From positions 62,001 through 126,000 of the forward strand of contig NZ_JAEQ01000011.1 in NCBI RefSeq assembly GCF_000518985.1: 64,000 bases of DNA, in the 5' to 3' direction. Shown here one piece after another: positions 18,135 to 26,240 of this stretch (its first letter is position 1; each line of letters starts with the position of its first letter). Origin of the DNA: Chelativorans sp. J32. GTDB taxonomy: Bacteria; Pseudomonadota; Alphaproteobacteria; Rhizobiales; Rhizobiaceae. The notes under the pieces are model-generated. The model saw nothing but the letters and a program-made list of their open reading frames with translations. It had not been told where the DNA came from and made no database searches. Both the position numbers and the translations under genes were made by a program.

Positions 18135-19076
18135 GTGGCGCAGCGGAGAAAAATCATCATCGATACGGATCCGGGACAGGACGACGCCGTTGCCATTCTG
18201 CTTGCTCTTGCGAGCCCGGAGCTTGAAATCCTCGGCATCGCCACCGTTGCGGGGAATGTCCCTCTGGCGCTTACGGAGAAGAACGCGCGCAAGATCTGCG
18301 AACTGGCGGGCCGGCCGGATGTGCCGGTCTATGCCGGAGCGGTTCGCCCCATGGTGAACGACTTGGTAACCGCGGAACATGTGCACGGCAAAACAGGTCT
18401 GGATGGGCCGGATCTTCCGGACCCCCGCATGCCACTGCAAGCCAAGCACGCGGTCGACTGGATCATAGAAACGCTGATGGCCCATGAGGCCGGCGAGGTG
18501 ACCCTCTGCACCCTCGGACCGTTGACGAACATCGCTCTCGCGCTCGTGCGGGAGCCTGCCATAGCCTCGCGAGTCCGTGAAATCGTCATGATGGGCGGTG
18601 GATTTTTCGAAGGGGGCAATGTGACGCCCGCGGCAGAATTCAACATCTATGTGGATCCACATGCAGCCGATGTCGTGTTCCGTTCCGGCATTCCAATTGT
18701 CATGATGCCGTTGGACGTCACCCATAAGGCGCTGACCACCTCCGCCCGCATTGCGGCTTTCCGCAATTTAGGCACACATGTGGGCAGTGCGACCGCGGAA
18801 ATGCTGGAATTCTTCGAGCGCTTCGACGAGGAGAAATACGGTTCGGACGGTGGCCCTCTGCATGATCCCTGCGTGATCGCCTATCTGCTGCAACCCGAGC
18901 TTTTCAGCGGGCGCTTGTGCAACGTTTCCATCGAAACGGCCTCGGAACTTACTCTCGGCATGACGGTGATCGATTGGTGGCGCGTGACGGACCGGCCTGC
19001 GAACGCGCATGTGATGCGCGACATCGATCATGAAGGTTTTTTCCGGCTTCTGGTCGAGAGGTTGGGGAGACTTTGA
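18135..19076 (+). CDS. Inosine-uridine-preferring nucleoside hydrolase
   Basis: 313 residues from a GTG start. The enzyme splits ribonucleosides into base and ribose. The N-terminal calcium- and ribose-binding motif 'KIIIDTDPGQDDAVAILLAL' is complete, and further family landmarks are 'EVTLCTLGPLTNIALAL', 'EIVMMGGGFFEGGNVTPAAE' and 'FNIYVDPHAADVVF' (calcium site). 'GPLHDPCVIAYLL' supplies the active-site His-Asp pair. Substrate preference (purine or pyrimidine) cannot be read off. It is divergent from hsp20 and followed by the Pho-box-driven phosphonate operon 138 bp later. It adds to the salvage genes further along the window. Confidence 0.92.
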   Translation: MAQRRKIIIDTDPGQDDAVAILLALASPELEILGIATVAGNVPLALTEKNARKICELAGRPDVPVYAGAVRPMVNDLVTAEHVHGKTGLDGPDLPDPRMPLQAKHAVDWIIETLMAHEAGEVTLCTLGPLTNIALALVREPAIASRVREIVMMGGGFFEGGNVTPAAEFNIYVDPHAADVVFRSGIPIVMMPLDVTHKALTTSARIAAFRNLGTHVGSATAEMLEFFERFDEEKYGSDGGPLHDPCVIAYLLQPELFSGRLCNVSIETASELTLGMTVIDWWRVTDRPANAHVMRDIDHEGFFRLLVERLGRL

Positions 19077-19116
19077 ATTCGCCGCGCCCGCCTGCAAGGG
19101 AAGGGGCGATTGTGAA

Positions 19117-19156
19117 TTGTAAGAAAACTGACATCTCGACGACATGCCAGCTTCAT
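19117..19156 (+). promoter_or_regulatory. Four-unit Pho box upstream of phnC
   Basis: Four 7-mers at an exact 11-bp period resemble the Pho half-site CTGTCAT: TTGTAAG (19117), CTGACAT (19128), ACGACAT (19139) and GCTTCAT (19150). They lie 58-98 bp before the phnC ATG. PhoB-dependent induction under phosphate starvation is expected for phosphonate uptake genes. Individual units are imperfect; the period and location carry the argument. Confidence 0.68.
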
Positions 19157-19214
19157 GTGTGAGCTTTAGGCCATATTCCCGACAAGGGCTGAAAGCCCGA
19201 ACGGGGAGAAGCTC

Positions 19215-20051
19215 ATGCTTCAACTGCGAGAAGTCACGCGACGCTTTGGAACCAATGTCGCGGTGAAGAACGTAGACATCGAAATCGGCGACGGTGAGAT
19301 GGTCGGCATCATCGGCCGTTCCGGTGCCGGCAAATCCACGCTGCTGCGCATGATCAACCGCCTCATCGATCCGAGCGATGGGGCGATTCTTTTTGATGGA
19401 GTCGAGGTTTCGGCCCTTAGCGGCGCGGCGCTTCGGCGGTGGCAGCGCGATTGTGCGATGATCTTCCAGCAGTTCAATCTCGTGCCTCGGCTCGATGTGC
19501 TCACGAATGTTCTGCTTGGACGCCTCAACCATCGTTCTACCGCCCGCAACCTCCTCGGTCTCTATTCACGCGAGGAGCGCCTGCAGGCGATCGCCGCTTT
19601 GGAGCGCCTCGACATTGCCAGGACGGCATTGCAGAGAGCAGGCACTCTCTCGGGAGGGCAGCAGCAGCGTGTTGCGATCGCGCGTGCCCTGATGCAGGAG
19701 CCGAAGGTCATCCTTGCCGACGAGCCGATAGCTTCGCTCGATCCGCTCAACGCCAAGGTGGTGATGGATTCGCTGGCCGATATCAACGCCCGCGAGGGCA
19801 TCACCGTCATCACCAACCTGCACACGCTGGACACTGCGCGCCACTACTGCTCGCGGATCATCGGCATGGCCCAGGGAGCCGTGGTCTTCGACGGCACGCC
19901 GGCGCAACTGACCAGTGAAGCCGTGCGCCGGGTTTACGGGGCGGAAGGGACGGACGCGATTGCCGAGGCGATCACATCGACCAGCATAAACAAGCCGGCC
20001 CGACCGCCCCAAGCCAAGCCGCGCCTGGAGCCGGCCGTGCTCGCCGGCTGA
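19215..20051 (+). CDS. phnC: Phosphonate ABC transporter ATP-binding protein
   Basis: 278 residues, cytoplasmic ATPase of the PhnCDE importer. Walker A is '[20 protein letters not shown]', the Q loop '[20 protein letters not shown]', the signature '[16 protein letters not shown]', Walker B '[14 protein letters not shown]' and the switch His is in '[12 protein letters not shown]'. '[19 protein letters not shown]' is typical of PhnC. The C-terminus extends about 30 residues in a proline-rich tail. The ribosome binding site GGGGAGAA precedes the ATG. First gene of the Pho-box-controlled run; equivalent to phoC of Sinorhizobium meliloti. Confidence 0.95.
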   Translation: MLQLREVTRRFGTNVAVKNVDIEIGDGEMVGIIGRSGAGKSTLLRMINRLIDPSDGAILFDGVEVSALSGAALRRWQRDCAMIFQQFNLVPRLDVLTNVLLGRLNHRSTARNLLGLYSREERLQAIAALERLDIARTALQRAGTLSGGQQQRVAIARALMQEPKVILADEPIASLDPLNAKVVMDSLADINAREGITVITNLHTLDTARHYCSRIIGMAQGAVVFDGTPAQLTSEAVRRVYGAEGTDAIAEAITSTSINKPARPPQAKPRLEPAVLAG

Positions 20052-20136
20052 ACCGGCGGCGTAGTCCACGTAACGGACCTGAAATCCCAGAACGACCAAA
20101 CGGAGCCGGCGCTGCCGGCCAGCAGGAGAGACGATC

Positions 20137-21045
20137 ATGTTGAAGCACATCTTCTTGGGTGCTGTGGCTTTCGGCGCTATCCTCGTGGGAAGCGCGCGGG
20201 CAGAAGATCTCAAGGAATTCCGTATCGGCCTTATCGGCGGCGAGAACGAATCCGATCGGCTGCGCAACTTTCAATGCATGGTGGAGAAGCTGCCTGCTGT
20301 CCTGGGCGTCGAGAAGGTCTCGCTCTTTCCGGCCGCGGATTATGACGGCACCATCCAGGGCCTTCTTGGCGGCACGCTCGACTACGCCGAACTTGGCGCT
20401 TCGGGCTACGCCAAGATCTATCTGGAGGACCCGAACGCGGTCGAACCGATCCTGACCACGGTGCAGACGGACGGCTCCGCCGGCTATTACTCGATCATGG
20501 TCGCCCGCAAGGATTCCGGCATTCGTACGGTCGAGGACCTGAAGGGCAAGAAGCTCGGCTTTGCCGATCCGGATTCCACGTCCGGCTATCTCATCCCGAT
20601 GGTCACGCTGCCGCAGGCGATCGGAACGGATGTTAAGAGCTATTTTGGCGAGACCGGCTTCGGCGGCGGCCACGAGAATCTCGTTCTCGAGGTGCTGAAG
20701 GGCACGTTCGATGCAGGCACGACCTTCGGCTCCGGCGTCGGCGAATTCGCCGACGGCTACAGCTCCGGCAATCTGCACAAGATGGTCGAAAAAGGCATTC
20801 TCGACATGGACGACCTCGTCGAGGTCTGGAAATCGCCGCTCATCCCGAACGGCCCGGTGGTCGTCCGTTCCAGCATGAACCAGGAAATGAAGGATACCTT
20901 CAAGCAGTTCATGATGGATCTGCCCAAGAGCGACCCGGAATGCTTCTCAGCCATTCAGGGCGGCGACTTTTCCGGTTTTATCGAAGTGACGCCCGAGTTC
21001 TATCAGCCGATCATCGACGCCCGCAAAGCCCAGATCGGCTCATAA
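20137..21045 (+). CDS. phnD: Phosphonate/phosphate ABC transporter substrate-binding protein
   Basis: 302 residues, periplasmic. A Sec signal peptide ends near 'GSARAEDLKE'. The PhnD/PhoD fold shows 'RIGLIGGENESDRLRNFQCM', 'GTLDYAELGASGYAKIY', 'GSAGYYSIMVARKDSGIR', 'VEDLKGKKLGFADPDSTSGY' and 'GGHENLVLEVLKGTFDAGTT', the ligand-phosphonate pocket strands. Ligand breadth (phosphonate, phosphite, phosphate) is not decidable. It is separated from phnC by 85 bp and from phnE by a GC-rich hairpin, which usually lets the binding protein be made in excess. Confidence 0.95.
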   Translation: MLKHIFLGAVAFGAILVGSARAEDLKEFRIGLIGGENESDRLRNFQCMVEKLPAVLGVEKVSLFPAADYDGTIQGLLGGTLDYAELGASGYAKIYLEDPNAVEPILTTVQTDGSAGYYSIMVARKDSGIRTVEDLKGKKLGFADPDSTSGYLIPMVTLPQAIGTDVKSYFGETGFGGGHENLVLEVLKGTFDAGTTFGSGVGEFADGYSSGNLHKMVEKGILDMDDLVEVWKSPLIPNGPVVVRSSMNQEMKDTFKQFMMDLPKSDPECFSAIQGGDFSGFIEVTPEFYQPIIDARKAQIGS

Positions 21046-21062
21046 GGAACGATGCTCTAATC

Positions 21063-21092
21063 GCGCCGCCGGTTTTCCGGCGGCGCTTTCAT
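21063..21092 (+). terminator. GC-rich hairpin between phnD and phnE
   Basis: GCGCCGCCGG (21063-21072) and CCGGCGGCGC (21077-21086) form a perfect 10-bp stem with a TTTT loop, followed by TTTCATT. It begins 17 bp after the phnD stop. It is either a partial terminator or a 3' stabiliser for the phnCD message; the T-run is short, so read-through into phnE is expected. Confidence 0.7.
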
Positions 21093-21102
21093 TGAGGGAC
21101 CA

Positions 21103-22071
21103 ATGAGCGTTACCAATCGCCCCCCAGTATCCCTGTCCCCGGGACATGCGATCGAAGTGCATTGGCAGGCGCTCGCAGCGCGACGCCGCTTCTACACGAT
21201 TGGCGGCCTTCTCTTGATGTTCGCGGCCCTGAGCGGTTCGCTTTGGTTCGCAAATGAATCGAATGCCGGCAAGTTTTTCGATCGGCTTCCCTATTTCTTC
21301 GATTTCGTCGGCCAGCTCATGCCGCGAGACGGCTGGGAAGTGTGGCGGGCCCTTTTCGATCTCCCGTCGCCCTATGACGATGGCAGCCTGAAGTTCGACT
21401 ATCCGGATGGAAGAGTCTATGTGACCGATGGCTTCTACATACCGGAATATTTCTATGACATGCTGGAGACGATCAATATCGCGCTCGTTTCCACGCTCAT
21501 CGGTTTCGGTTTCGGCTTCGTCCTTTGCTTTCTCGCCGCTTCCAATCTCACTTCGCGACGGTGGCTGCGCTGGTTTGTGCGCCGCTTCATGGAAATCCTC
21601 CGCGCATTCCCGGAGATCGTCATTGCCGGTTTTTTCCTGGCGGTACTCTCGATCGGAGCTGTTCCCGCGATCATCGCTGTCGCCATCCATACGATTGGAG
21701 CATTGGGCAAACTGTTCTTTGAAGTGGTGGAGAATGCCGACTTGCGCCCGGAGGAGGGTCTGCGTGCGGTGGGCGCCAATTGGGTCGAGCGGGTCTGGTT
21801 CGGCATCGTGCCCCAAGTCCTTCCCAATTTCCTGAGCTATGGACTGCTTCGCCTGGAAATCAATGTACGCGCTTCCACCATAATCGGTGCTGTGGGTGGC
21901 GGCGGCATAGGCGAGGCGCTCCGGCTTTCCATCAGCCGCGGACACGAGGCAAAGACACTCGCCATCGTGCTTCTGCTTTTCTGCACGATTACCGCGGTCG
22001 ACCAGTTTTCCGCGTGGCTGCGCCGCCGCATCGTCGGCAGCCAGAGCTTCGATTTCGGGCGGGGAGATTGA
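21103..22071 (+). CDS. phnE: Phosphonate ABC transporter permease (first PhnE)
   Basis: 322 residues, inner membrane. One helix (about 30-50) precedes a periplasmic loop ('SPYDDGSLKFDYPDGRVYVT'), then the BPD-transporter domain. Permease helices begin 'MLETINIALVSTLIGFGFGF' and include the coupling-helix EAA-type loop around 'LRPEEGLRAVGANWVERVWF' and 'GAVGGGGIGEALRLSISRGH'. Ends one base before the second phnE start, so the two are translated together. Corresponds to phoE in S. meliloti. Confidence 0.94.
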   Translation: MSVTNRPPVSLSPGHAIEVHWQALAARRRFYTIGGLLLMFAALSGSLWFANESNAGKFFDRLPYFFDFVGQLMPRDGWEVWRALFDLPSPYDDGSLKFDYPDGRVYVTDGFYIPEYFYDMLETINIALVSTLIGFGFGFVLCFLAASNLTSRRWLRWFVRRFMEILRAFPEIVIAGFFLAVLSIGAVPAIIAVAIHTIGALGKLFFEVVENADLRPEEGLRAVGANWVERVWFGIVPQVLPNFLSYGLLRLEINVRASTIIGAVGGGGIGEALRLSISRGHEAKTLAIVLLLFCTITAVDQFSAWLRRRIVGSQSFDFGRGD

Positions 22072-22072
22072 A

Positions 22073-23623
22073 ATGGCGACGTTGACGGCATCCGAGGCGG
22101 AATCCCTCGCAGAACGCCATCCGGATATCTTCGCGGTACCGTTGCGCAAGCGTCTTGCCGGGTGGCTGATCGGCTTCGGGATCGTTGCTTATCTCTCCTT
22201 TGCCTGGTGGTTCTTTTCCGTAGGGCAGGTTTTGTCCGGCGCGAATTGGGAAATCGCAGATGCCTATATGGCCGACTGGATATCCTATGAAATCCAGCCC
22301 AGCCTCGCCTTGAAGGGCAATCATCTCGAGATCACCTATCCGCGCTTCTCGCCGCTTGGCGACAATCCCGACCCGGATTGGGTGGAGAAGCGTATGGGAA
22401 CGGTGGAGATCCCCGAACGGGGCACACCGGTGACCCCGGACAATGGGGCTGCGAAGGCAGGCGCGGGCTTCCTTGGAAATATGAATTCTTCAAATTCCGG
22501 CGGCTTCCTGGGCCAGCTTGGCACCAGCGCTCCCGGCGCGGCTACCACGGCTCCCGCCAATACTCCACAGGAACCGGTGCGCCGCGAGGAGGCCGTTTTA
22601 GAGGCCACCGTGCATTTCGGCGGAGAAAAGAGCGTGGAGATCCTTCCCGGTCTTGTGCGCGTGCAGCGGGGCGAGGAAATGCTGACGTTCGAAATCGAGG
22701 ACGGGCGGGTGATTGCGCGCGATCCTCTCCCCGACTGGGCGATCCAGCGTGAGCCGGGCGCCAAGGTCACGGCGTATCTCGGCTTTGCCGGCCGCGTGGA
22801 AATCCGCGACGATGTCGTCAAGATCCGCCGCCGTTTCCTTGGCTGGGAAAACTTTTTCTTCGATACGCGCTCGGCGTTTTTCGGCCGGTCGGTGGGGGAG
22901 GTGGCCCATCTCGTCTTCTTCGGCGAGAGGCTCGATCCCGATAGCTCCAACACGGCGCTCGCCTGGCAGGATTTTCTCAACAATACCGAATGGCAGCACG
23001 GCGATGTCTGGCTCAAGCTCTTCCAGACGATCGTGATGGCCTTTGTCGGCACGGTATTCGCGACTTTGCTGGCGTTTCCGCTCGCCTTTGCCGCCGCACG
23101 GAACATAAACCCCAACAGAGCCGTCAATTTCCTATTGAAGCGCTTCTTCGATTTCCTCCGTTCGGTCGACATGCTGATCTGGGCGCTCTTCTTCACACGC
23201 GCCTTCGGTCCCGGGCCGCTCGCCGGTATTTCGGCGATCTTCGTCACCGATACGGGCACCTTCGGAAAACTCTATTCCGAGACGCTGGAAAATATCGATG
23301 ACAAGCAGCGAGAGGGCGTGCGTTCGGTTGGGGCGGGACCGGCTGAAGTGCAGCGTTACGGCGTGATGCCCCAGGTCCTGCCGGTCTTCATCAGCCAATC
23401 GCTCTACTTCTGGGAATCGAACACGCGCTCTGCCACCATCATCGGGGCTGTGGGCGCCGGCGGTATCGGCCTTAAGCTTTGGGAGGCCATGCGCACCAAC
23501 TCCGACTGGGAGAATGTGGCCTATATGGTCCTGCTCATCCTCCTTGTGGTTTTCATCTTCGACAATATATCCAATCTATTGCGTCGGAAGCTCATCGGTA
23601 CGGATGCTGCCGGAACGCGATGA
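22073..23623 (+). CDS. phnE2: Phosphonate ABC transporter permease with large periplasmic insert (second PhnE)
   Basis: 516 residues, much longer than its 322-residue partner. After one membrane helix (about 28-50) there is a soluble, beta-rich region of about 260 residues. It contains a low-complexity Gly/Ala/Ser/Thr/Pro linker near residues 130-165 and strands such as 'TVHFGGEKSVEILPGLVRVQ'. The permease domain starts near 315 ('WLKLFQTIVMAFVGTVFATL'), with the coupling loop 'REGVRSVGAGPAEVQRYGVM' and 'GAVGAGGIGLKLWEAM'. The long form resembles rhizobial PhoT. The role of the insert is unknown; a dock for PhnD is a guess. Confidence 0.93.
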   Translation: MATLTASEAESLAERHPDIFAVPLRKRLAGWLIGFGIVAYLSFAWWFFSVGQVLSGANWEIADAYMADWISYEIQPSLALKGNHLEITYPRFSPLGDNPDPDWVEKRMGTVEIPERGTPVTPDNGAAKAGAGFLGNMNSSNSGGFLGQLGTSAPGAATTAPANTPQEPVRREEAVLEATVHFGGEKSVEILPGLVRVQRGEEMLTFEIEDGRVIARDPLPDWAIQREPGAKVTAYLGFAGRVEIRDDVVKIRRRFLGWENFFFDTRSAFFGRSVGEVAHLVFFGERLDPDSSNTALAWQDFLNNTEWQHGDVWLKLFQTIVMAFVGTVFATLLAFPLAFAAARNINPNRAVNFLLKRFFDFLRSVDMLIWALFFTRAFGPGPLAGISAIFVTDTGTFGKLYSETLENIDDKQREGVRSVGAGPAEVQRYGVMPQVLPVFISQSLYFWESNTRSATIIGAVGAGGIGLKLWEAMRTNSDWENVAYMVLLILLVVFIFDNISNLLRRKLIGTDAAGTR

Positions 23624-23691
23624 GCATGCCTGCAGCAAAAAAACCATCTAAGAGGACGCCGTGCATGGTTTTCCGCGGCGGCTTCGTTAAT

Positions 23692-23698
23692 CTGTCAT
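23692..23698 (+). promoter_or_regulatory. Isolated perfect Pho half-site before the DUF1045 gene
   Basis: CTGTCAT occurs 44 bp before the ATG of the DUF1045 gene, in the 118-bp gap after phnE2. The 7-mers 11 bp either side match the consensus at only about three positions, so this may be chance or a weak internal Pho box. Confidence 0.25.
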
Positions 23699-23741
23699 GC
23701 AAATCACCTAATCCATCGCGATCTGCGAGGGCCGTTTGACA

Positions 23742-24449
23742 ATGCGATATGCAATCTATTTCACGCCTCAAAAGGATGACCCGCTCACCCGCGCTGCGGA
23801 GCGTTGGCTGGGGCGGAGCGCTTTCGGAGGGCATCAGATTACGCCCACGGCAGCAGGATCCTTTTCCGCCGCTGAGATTGCGTTCCATACCGCCGCTGCG
23901 CGGCGTTACGGTTTCCATGCAACCTTGAAGGCGCCCTTCCGCCTCGCGGAGGGGAAGAGCGAAGCGGAATTGATCGCTGCGCTGGAAAATCTCGCCGCGT
24001 CGCGTGAGCCTTTCCTGGTCGAGCCGGTGAAACTTGCCCGGCTTGGAGGCTTTTTCGCGCTCGTGCCGGCTGTTGCATCGCGGGAACTCGACCAGCTTGC
24101 GGCCGATGTGGTCACCGAGTTCGAACCCTATCGCGCTCCGCTCACACAGGACGAGATCGCAAGGCGCAATCCCGATGGGCTTTCCCCGGCGCAGCTGAAA
24201 AATCTCTATAAGTGGGGTTACCCGCACGTATTCGAGGAATTTCGGTTCCACATGACGCTCACAGGGCGCATCCCTGCCGCCGAAGCCGAGCGGATGCAGC
24301 AGGCTATCGAGGAATTCTTCGGCCCGTTGCTTCTGCAAGCGCTTCAGGTATCAACACTTGCCCTGTTCGCGGAGCCCGAGGCAGGTGCTCCGTTCCACAT
24401 AATGTCCCTTCATGCCCTGGGCGGCGAGAGGGAAAGGAAGTTTGCCTGA
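23742..24449 (+). CDS. DUF1045 / TIGR03223 phosphonate-metabolism protein, 2H phosphoesterase fold
   Basis: 235 residues from the ATG at 23742 (a TTG two codons upstream is possible). The family is found in phosphonate operons but is poorly characterised. Two H-x-T-L motifs are present: His59 in 'YGFHATLKAPFRL' and His170 in 'FRFHMTLTGRI'. This is the signature of 2H phosphoesterases, which open cyclic phosphates. Since phnP is absent here, the protein could hydrolyse the 5-phosphoribosyl 1,2-cyclic phosphate left by C-P lyase. That substrate is inference; the fold call rests on the two motifs. phnM starts 2 bp after its stop codon. Confidence 0.85.
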   Translation: MRYAIYFTPQKDDPLTRAAERWLGRSAFGGHQITPTAAGSFSAAEIAFHTAAARRYGFHATLKAPFRLAEGKSEAELIAALENLAASREPFLVEPVKLARLGGFFALVPAVASRELDQLAADVVTEFEPYRAPLTQDEIARRNPDGLSPAQLKNLYKWGYPHVFEEFRFHMTLTGRIPAAEAERMQQAIEEFFGPLLLQALQVSTLALFAEPEAGAPFHIMSLHALGGERERKFA

Positions 24450-24450
24450 A

Positions 24451-25590
24451 ATGCCGACTGAATTGATTTTGAAGAACGCTCGTATCGTGCTGGCCGATGA
24501 AGTGGTGAGCGGCAGCATCGCCATTCGCGACGGGCGCATTACCGATGTTTCGCGTGACGACATCGCTGGCGGCGAGGATATGGAAGGCGACTTCCTTATT
24601 CCCGGGCTCGTGGAACTCCATACCGACCACCTGGAGCGTCATTATTCCCCGCGTCCCAAGGTCCGATGGAACCCGATCGCCGCAGTTCTCGCCCACGACG
24701 CACAGATCGCGGCTTCCGGCATAACAACCGTGTTCGACGCCCTTCGTGTGGGCATGGATGAGGATGCGGATCTGGAATCCAGCGAGATGCGCCGCCTGGC
24801 GGACGCCATAGAAGAGAGCATCGCAGCCGAGCGCCTGCGCGCCGACCACTTCCTGCATCTTCGCTGCGAGGTCTCCGCGCCCGACTGCCTCGACGGCTTC
24901 AAGCTGTTCGAGAATGATTCGCGTGTGAAGCTTGCCTCACTGATGGACCATTCCCCGGGTCAGCGGCAGTTCACGGATCTTGAGACCTACGCGACCTATT
25001 ACAAGGTGAAGATGAAGCTGTCGGATGACGAGTTCCGACGCTTCTGCGAGCGCCGCATGGCCCAATCAGAAAAGAATTCCGCGCCGAACCGTCGTGCGAT
25101 TTCCGAAGCCTGCCGGGCAAACGGAATCATACTGGCGAGCCACGACGACGCCACGCTGGAGCACGTGCGCGAGGCGGAAGCCGACGGTGTGCGCGTGGCC
25201 GAGTTTCCCACCACCGCTGCGGCGGCGCGCGCGTCCAAGGATGCCGGGATGGCCGTTCTCATGGGCGCACCCAATGTGGTGCGCGGCAGTTCTCATTCCG
25301 GCAATGTCTCCGCACGAGAGCTTGCGGAAGCGGGCGACCTGGACATCCTATCTTCGGACTATATCCCCTTCAGCCTTGTCCAGGCGGCGTTCTTTCTGAG
25401 CGAAGCTGTCGAGGGCATCACGCTTCCGGAGGCCGTCGCAAAGGTCTCCAAGAATCCGGCGGAGGCCGTTGGTCTCAGCGACCGCGGCGTGATCGAGCCC
25501 GGTCGCCGGGCCGATCTGGTGCGCGTCCGGCTCGATGATGGCATCCCGGTGGTCCGTACCGTCTGGCGCGAAGGACGCCGCGTCGCGTGA
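24451..25590 (+). CDS. phnM: Alpha-D-ribose 1-methylphosphonate 5-triphosphate diphosphatase
   Basis: PhnM removes pyrophosphate from ribose-1-methylphosphonate 5-triphosphate in the C-P lyase pathway. The ATG at 24451 gives 379 residues, the usual size. It is an amidohydrolase-fold enzyme: 'DFLIPGLVELHTDHLERHYS' carries the metal-binding His-x-Asp-His, later ligands are in 'FLHLRCEVSAPD', 'SLMDHSPGQRQF' and 'ILASHDDATLEHV', and 'MGAPNVVRGSSHSGNVSARE' closes the site. The stop overlaps the phnN GTG. The core lyase genes phnG-L are not in this window. Confidence 0.95.
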   Translation: MPTELILKNARIVLADEVVSGSIAIRDGRITDVSRDDIAGGEDMEGDFLIPGLVELHTDHLERHYSPRPKVRWNPIAAVLAHDAQIAASGITTVFDALRVGMDEDADLESSEMRRLADAIEESIAAERLRADHFLHLRCEVSAPDCLDGFKLFENDSRVKLASLMDHSPGQRQFTDLETYATYYKVKMKLSDDEFRRFCERRMAQSEKNSAPNRRAISEACRANGIILASHDDATLEHVREAEADGVRVAEFPTTAAAARASKDAGMAVLMGAPNVVRGSSHSGNVSARELAEAGDLDILSSDYIPFSLVQAAFFLSEAVEGITLPEAVAKVSKNPAEAVGLSDRGVIEPGRRADLVRVRLDDGIPVVRTVWREGRRVA

Positions 25591-26219
25591 TCGTTTCCGC
25601 CTCTATCCAGCGCGCTCAGGACGAGGCGCCCTTTCCGATAAGGCAGGGTGTGTTTGTCGCCGTCGTGGGGCCTTCGGGCGGCGGTAAGGATTCGGTGATG
25701 CGCTATGCGAAAGAGCGTCTCGGCTCTCTCGAAGCCGATATCATCTTCGCCCGGCGTGTCATCACCCGCCCGATGGAGCCGGGCAGTGAGGAACATGACA
25801 CACTGGACGAAGCGGGCTTCGAACGACGGAAGGCGGCCGGCGGCTTCGCTCTTTCCTGGTGCGCCAACGGGTTGAGCTATGGTCTGCCCGCAAGCGTGGA
25901 CGAGGCGATGCGGCAAGGAAAGGTCGTCGTGGCGAATGGCTCGCGCGCCGTGATCCCCGAGATCAGGGCGCGTTATGTCCACGTCTTGCCCGTGGTCATT
26001 ACCGCACCTCGCGAGGTGTTGGCGGAGCGTCTTTCCAGCCGTGGCCGCGAAACGCGCGAAGAGATGCTGGCTCGGCTCGCTCGCGGTACCGCAAGCGAAC
26101 TCGCGGTAACCGACGGCCACGTCATCGACAATTCCGGCCCGTTGGAGGTGGCCGGGGAGCGTTTCCTCGAAACGCTACGCAAGGCTGCTGCCTGGAGCGA
26201 TGTTTGTGATATGGTCTGA
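25587..26219 (+). CDS. phnN: Ribose 1,5-bisphosphate phosphokinase
   Basis: PhnN phosphorylates ribose 1,5-bisphosphate to PRPP, the last step of ribose recovery in the C-P lyase route. 210 residues from a GTG overlapping the phnM stop. The guanylate-kinase-like fold shows the P-loop 'GPSGGGKDSVMRY', 'IIFARRVITRPMEPGSEEHD' and the lid region 'LSSRGRETREEMLARLARG'. Product PRPP could feed the uracil phosphoribosyltransferase 1.1 kb downstream. Only 21 bp separate it from add. Confidence 0.94.
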   Translation: MIVSASIQRAQDEAPFPIRQGVFVAVVGPSGGGKDSVMRYAKERLGSLEADIIFARRVITRPMEPGSEEHDTLDEAGFERRKAAGGFALSWCANGLSYGLPASVDEAMRQGKVVVANGSRAVIPEIRARYVHVLPVVITAPREVLAERLSSRGRETREEMLARLARGTASELAVTDGHVIDNSGPLEVAGERFLETLRKAAAWSDVCDMV

Positions 26220-26240
26220 CCCCCAAACGGGGCAGGCCGA

